Origin: CAZCWM01 sp964622625
GTDB taxonomy: Bacteria > Planctomycetota > Phycisphaerae > Phycisphaerales > Phycisphaeraceae
Length of the DNA: 35,472 bases
Assembly: GCA_964622625.1 (NCBI GenBank)
Contig: CAZUUQ010000022.1
Location: forward strand, 1 to 35,472
Direction of reading: 5' to 3'
Positions 33,177-35,472 of this stretch are shown piece by piece. Each line of letters begins with the position of its first letter. The first letter of the stretch is position 1. The notes beneath the pieces are model-generated. The model ran no database searches, had not been told where the DNA came from, and saw only the letters and a program-made list of their open reading frames with translations. The position numbers and the translations under genes are program-made.

Positions 33177-33192
33177 TGGCACGCGGTGTGCA
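33177..33192 (+). promoter_or_regulatory. Sigma-54-like element before the YgbA-family gene
   Basis: TGGCACGCGGTGTGCA: perfect TGGCAC, GG and GC separated by ten bases, and GTGCA in place of TTGCA. The predicted transcript start, about 33203, coincides with the ATG at 33204, which would make the message leaderless. Either this is so, or the element is a chance match. Confidence 0.4.
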
Positions 33193-33203
33193 GTAGGAAA
33201 CGC

Positions 33204-33560
33204 ATGGTGAGGCGATCAAGAATTGACCGGGACCTGGCCACGCTCGCGCAGTTTATCCGCATTTACTGCGCCGATCACCACGACGCGGGTCAGCGCTCGG
33301 CCTGCGACCTGAAAAACCACGACATCGAGGCCATCCACGGCCAGCCCCTGCTGCTCTGTCCCGACTGCCGGAAATTGCTGGCCCACGCTTTCGCCAAGCG
33401 CGTCCACTGCCCCATGGACCCCAAGCCAAGCTGCAAGCACTGTCCGCGCCACTGTTACCACCCCGCCTACCGGGACCGCATCCGCGAAGTCATGAAGCAC
33501 TCTGGCCGCAAACTGGTGCTCCGCGGGCGGCTGGACCTGCTGCTGCATTTACTGATTTGA
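33204..33560 (+). CDS. ygbA: YgbA-family (nitrous-oxide-stimulated promoter) protein
   Basis: A 118-aa soluble protein with the family hallmark PSCKHCPRHCYHP followed by REVMKHSGRKLVLRG. Eight cysteines are present, some in pairs (CPDC, CKHC), suggesting a bound metal or Fe-S cluster. In enterobacteria YgbA is induced by nitric oxide through NsrR and helps recovery from nitrosative stress. AGGA lies seven bases before the ATG at 33204; a longer frame from 33162 is less likely. The gene is divergent from the PhnD-like sensor operon and convergent with the response regulator, which suggests that it belongs to this respiratory-control block. The family call is firm; the role here is inferred. 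Confidence 0.85.
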   Translation: MVRRSRIDRDLATLAQFIRIYCADHHDAGQRSACDLKNHDIEAIHGQPLLLCPDCRKLLAHAFAKRVHCPMDPKPSCKHCPRHCYHPAYRDRIREVMKHSGRKLVLRGRLDLLLHLLI

Positions 33561-33656
33561 GGAACGCGCTCCGGCCGGAATTCCCGCCAATGAGAACCCG
33601 GCAGCGTGCCGATCACGCGGCACGGCGGCCATTCACGGGCATCAGGCATGGAACGG

Positions 33657-35087
33657 CTACGGGACCGGGGGAGCCGGGACGGCCGGGGCGGCCGGGGGCT
33701 CGGCGTCGTTGTCGGTCTCGCCCGCGGGCGTCTGCCCGTCCGCGTTGCGGGGGATGTCCAGTTCGTCGATCTTGCGGTACAAGCTTGACACCCCGATGCC
33801 CAGTTGTCTGGCCGTTTCCGCCTTGTCGTAATGATGCCGGCGCAGGCAGTGCAGGATGTGCTGACGCTCGAACTGGGCCATTGCCTGCTTGAGATCCTCG
33901 CTCACGTCGTCGGTGATGCCGTCGGTGGCAAAGGGCAGGTCCTCGACGCCGATGTGCCGGTCGTCGGCAAAAATGATCGCGCGCTCGATGACGTTTTCCA
34001 GCTCCCGCACATTGCCGCGCCATGGGTGGTTGAGCAGCGCCCGCATCGCGCCGTTGGTGATGCCGGGGGCCTGCCGGCTCATCTGCCGCGCGTACTTCTC
34101 AATGAAATGATGAGCCAGCAGCGGGATGTCCTCTTTGCGCTCGCGCAGCGGTGCGATATGCAGTTTCACGACGTTGAGCCGATACAGCAGATCCTCGCGA
34201 AACTGCCCCTGCTCGACCATCCTGTCGAGATCCTGGTTCGAGGCCGCCACGATGCGCACGTCCACCGCCCGCGGCCGTGTGTCGCCCACCGGCACCACCA
34301 CCCGCTCCTCGAGTACCCGCAGCAGCGAGCTTTGCACCGCCAGCGGCAGCGTGGAAATCTCATCGAGGAACAGCGTGCCCCCGTGGGCGGCCTCGAAGTA
34401 GCCGATCTTGTCGCGGATCGCCCCGGTGAACGCCCCGCGCCGATGGCCGAACAGCTCCGATTCGATCAGCGAATCCGGTATCGCCCCGCTGTTGACCGGC
34501 ACGAACGGCCGATCACGCGTGACCCCGTTGTAATGGATCGCCCGGGCGATCAGCTCCTTGCCGGTTCCCGATTCGCTGACGATCAGCACGTTGCTCTTGA
34601 CCTGTGACAGCCGCCGCACGCTGTCGAAGAGTCTGACCATCGCCTGCGAGCAGCCCACGAGGTTGTGAAACGTGCTCTCGGAGGCCAGTTGCTCGGTCAT
34701 GACCTGACGGACATGGACGAGCTCGCTGTACTCCAGGGCCCGCTGCACTTTCATCAGCACGTCGTCGAACTGGGCCGGCTTGAGCAGATAGTCGTACGCC
34801 CCGGCCCGCATGGCCGCCACGGCGCTTTCGACCGTGCCGTAGGCGGTGATCATGATCACAGGCGTCTGCGGCACCGTCTTGCGGAGGTATGCCAGCAGAG
34901 CGGTCCCATCCATGCGCGGCATGCGTATGTCGGACAGCACCAGATCGACGGGCCGCTGCAGCACGACTTCGCACGCCGCCTGCCCGTCGGCCGCCTGCAC
35001 AACCTCATAGCCCTCGCCGCCGAGCAACTCCGCCAGCGACTCGCGCAGAACTGTCTCATCCTCGACCAGCAGAATCGTCTTGCCCAT
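33657..35087 (-). CDS. Sigma-54-dependent response regulator (NtrC family)
   Basis: A 476-aa regulator. The receiver domain (about 1-120) has phospho-acceptor D53 in LSDIRMPRMD. The AAA+ domain (about 140-375) shows Walker A SESGTGKE (171-178; Ser replaces the common first Gly), the sigma-54 contact loop GAFTGA (218-223) and Walker B GGTLFLDE (236-243). The Fis-type HTH is near the end (HYDKAETARQLGIGVSSLYRKI), followed by a Pro/Ala-rich tail. The start at 35087 (MGKTILL) has an AGGTG-like SD. It is the only sigma-54 activator in the window. The partner is probably the histidine kinase at 29750-31114, and likely targets are the nearby -24/-12 elements. Confidence 0.94.
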   Translation of the reverse strand: MGKTILLVEDETVLRESLAELLGGEGYEVVQAADGQAACEVVLQRPVDLVLSDIRMPRMDGTALLAYLRKTVPQTPVIMITAYGTVESAVAAMRAGAYDYLLKPAQFDDVLMKVQRALEYSELVHVRQVMTEQLASESTFHNLVGCSQAMVRLFDSVRRLSQVKSNVLIVSESGTGKELIARAIHYNGVTRDRPFVPVNSGAIPDSLIESELFGHRRGAFTGAIRDKIGYFEAAHGGTLFLDEISTLPLAVQSSLLRVLEERVVVPVGDTRPRAVDVRIVAASNQDLDRMVEQGQFREDLLYRLNVVKLHIAPLRERKEDIPLLAHHFIEKYARQMSRQAPGITNGAMRALLNHPWRGNVRELENVIERAIIFADDRHIGVEDLPFATDGITDDVSEDLKQAMAQFERQHILHCLRRHHYDKAETARQLGIGVSSLYRKIDELDIPRNADGQTPAGETDNDAEPPAAPAVPAPPVP

Positions 35088-35121
35088 AAGCCGCACCTGG
35101 ATGGACAGATCTTAGCCGCCG

Positions 35122-35137
35122 TTGGGAATTGTCCCAA
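35122..35137. promoter_or_regulatory. Palindrome TTGGGA-N4-TCCCAA before the response regulator gene
   Basis: A perfect 6-bp inverted repeat centred about 42 bases upstream of the regulator start (35087). The dyad symmetry and place fit an operator, possibly for autoregulation. No -24/-12 element is seen in this gap (35088-35263). Confidence 0.45.
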
Positions 35138-35263
35138 ATGCATCGGGCGGCCCGTGGCCCATGTGCATGACACAGATTGATGCTTCAACGCGCAGCCGGT
35201 AGGCTCGTTGACCGCGTCACTGATGCATGAGCGAGATCGCTGTGGGGGTGAGGAGAGCCCGGT

Positions 35264-35472
35264 TTGACTCAGAAGATCCGCGACACAACGCGAGCACAGC
35301 GCGGCGGCATGATCGGGGCCGGCTTCTTCGCGCAGCATCAGCTTGACGGCTGGCAGCGTGTCCAGGGCGGGCGGATCGTCGCTGTGTGCGACCTGGACCC
35401 GGCCCGAGGCCGCGCCGCGGCCGAGCGCTTCGGCATCGAGCACGTCCACACCTCCCCGCAGCGGATGCTCGA
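35264..35472 (+). CDS. Gfo/Idh/MocA-family oxidoreductase, N-terminal part only
   Basis: The window ends inside this gene. The 69 visible residues include the Rossmann NAD(P)-binding start MIGAGFFAQHQLDGW and RIVAVCDLDPARGRAAAERFG, where the Asp at the end of beta-2 favours NAD. Such enzymes oxidise or reduce sugars and similar compounds. The start is probably TTG (35264), with AGGAG eight bases upstream; an in-frame ATG at 35309 lies inside the glycine-rich motif and is too late. It is divergent from the response regulator and shows no evident link to the cytochrome genes. Confidence 0.8.
   Translation, partial: MTQKIRDTTRAQRGGMIGAGFFAQHQLDGWQRVQGGRIVAVCDLDPARGRAAAERFGIEHVHTSPQRML

Overview
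The window looks like chromosomal DNA of a high-GC, Gram-negative-type bacterium. A PEP-CTERM surface protein, an HpnN-like MMPL transporter, a CPMC small membrane protein, many lipoproteins and an outer-membrane barrel fit best with Planctomycetota (Phycisphaerae-like), although several families are also typical of Geobacter-like Desulfobacterota. The taxon is an inference. No rRNA, tRNA, insertion sequence or CRISPR array was seen. Very long antisense ORFs are a by-product of the high GC content.

Layout. (1) 1-5050: a hexapeptide acyltransferase and a class III aminotransferase on the minus strand, divergent from an HpnN-like MMPL transporter. (2) 5116-7763, minus strand: a PEP-CTERM beta-helix protein, two small membrane proteins (one with CPMC) and a PDZ protein. 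(3) 7865-14078, minus strand: cytochrome c maturation System I in the order ccmE-ccmF-[PAGHP-repeat lipoprotein]-ccmA-ccmB-ccmC-ccmD. CcmE carries Cys-x3-Tyr instead of His-x3-Tyr, and no ccmG, ccmH or ccmI is present. (4) 14547-21955, plus strand: a secreted OmcE-like tetraheme cytochrome, an NHL-propeller lipoprotein, a pentaheme lipoprotein, an outer-membrane beta-barrel, a second NHL lipoprotein and a 12-heme cytochrome. (5) 21986-29653, minus strand: a CbcL-like 11-heme/cytochrome b fusion, a NapC-type 12-heme protein, two paralogous 15-heme cytochromes and a Cys-less thioredoxin-fold/TPR protein. (6) 29750-35087: a histidine kinase, a HAMP protein with a DHp helix but no ATPase domain, a PhnD-like binding protein, a YgbA-family protein and a sigma-54 (GAFTGA) response regulator. 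(7) 35264 to the end: the start of a Gfo/Idh/MocA oxidoreductase.

How it fits together. Regions 3-6 read as one system. Two quinol-oxidising inner-membrane cytochromes could feed large periplasmic cytochromes, then a barrel/lipoprotein outer-membrane conduit, and finally an extracellular tetraheme cytochrome that may form a filament. A dedicated variant Ccm system would attach the hemes. I count 67 CxxCH sites plus 7 CX3CH/CX4CH sites, about 74 possible hemes in seven proteins. Sequences resembling sigma-54 -24/-12 promoters sit in front of the CbcL-like operon, ccmE, the tetraheme gene, the PhnD-like gene and the ygbA-like gene. This suggests that the local sensor and sigma-54 regulator control the whole set. 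The most interesting hypothesis is a complete, self-regulated extracellular electron transfer island outside the classical Geobacter/Shewanella models.
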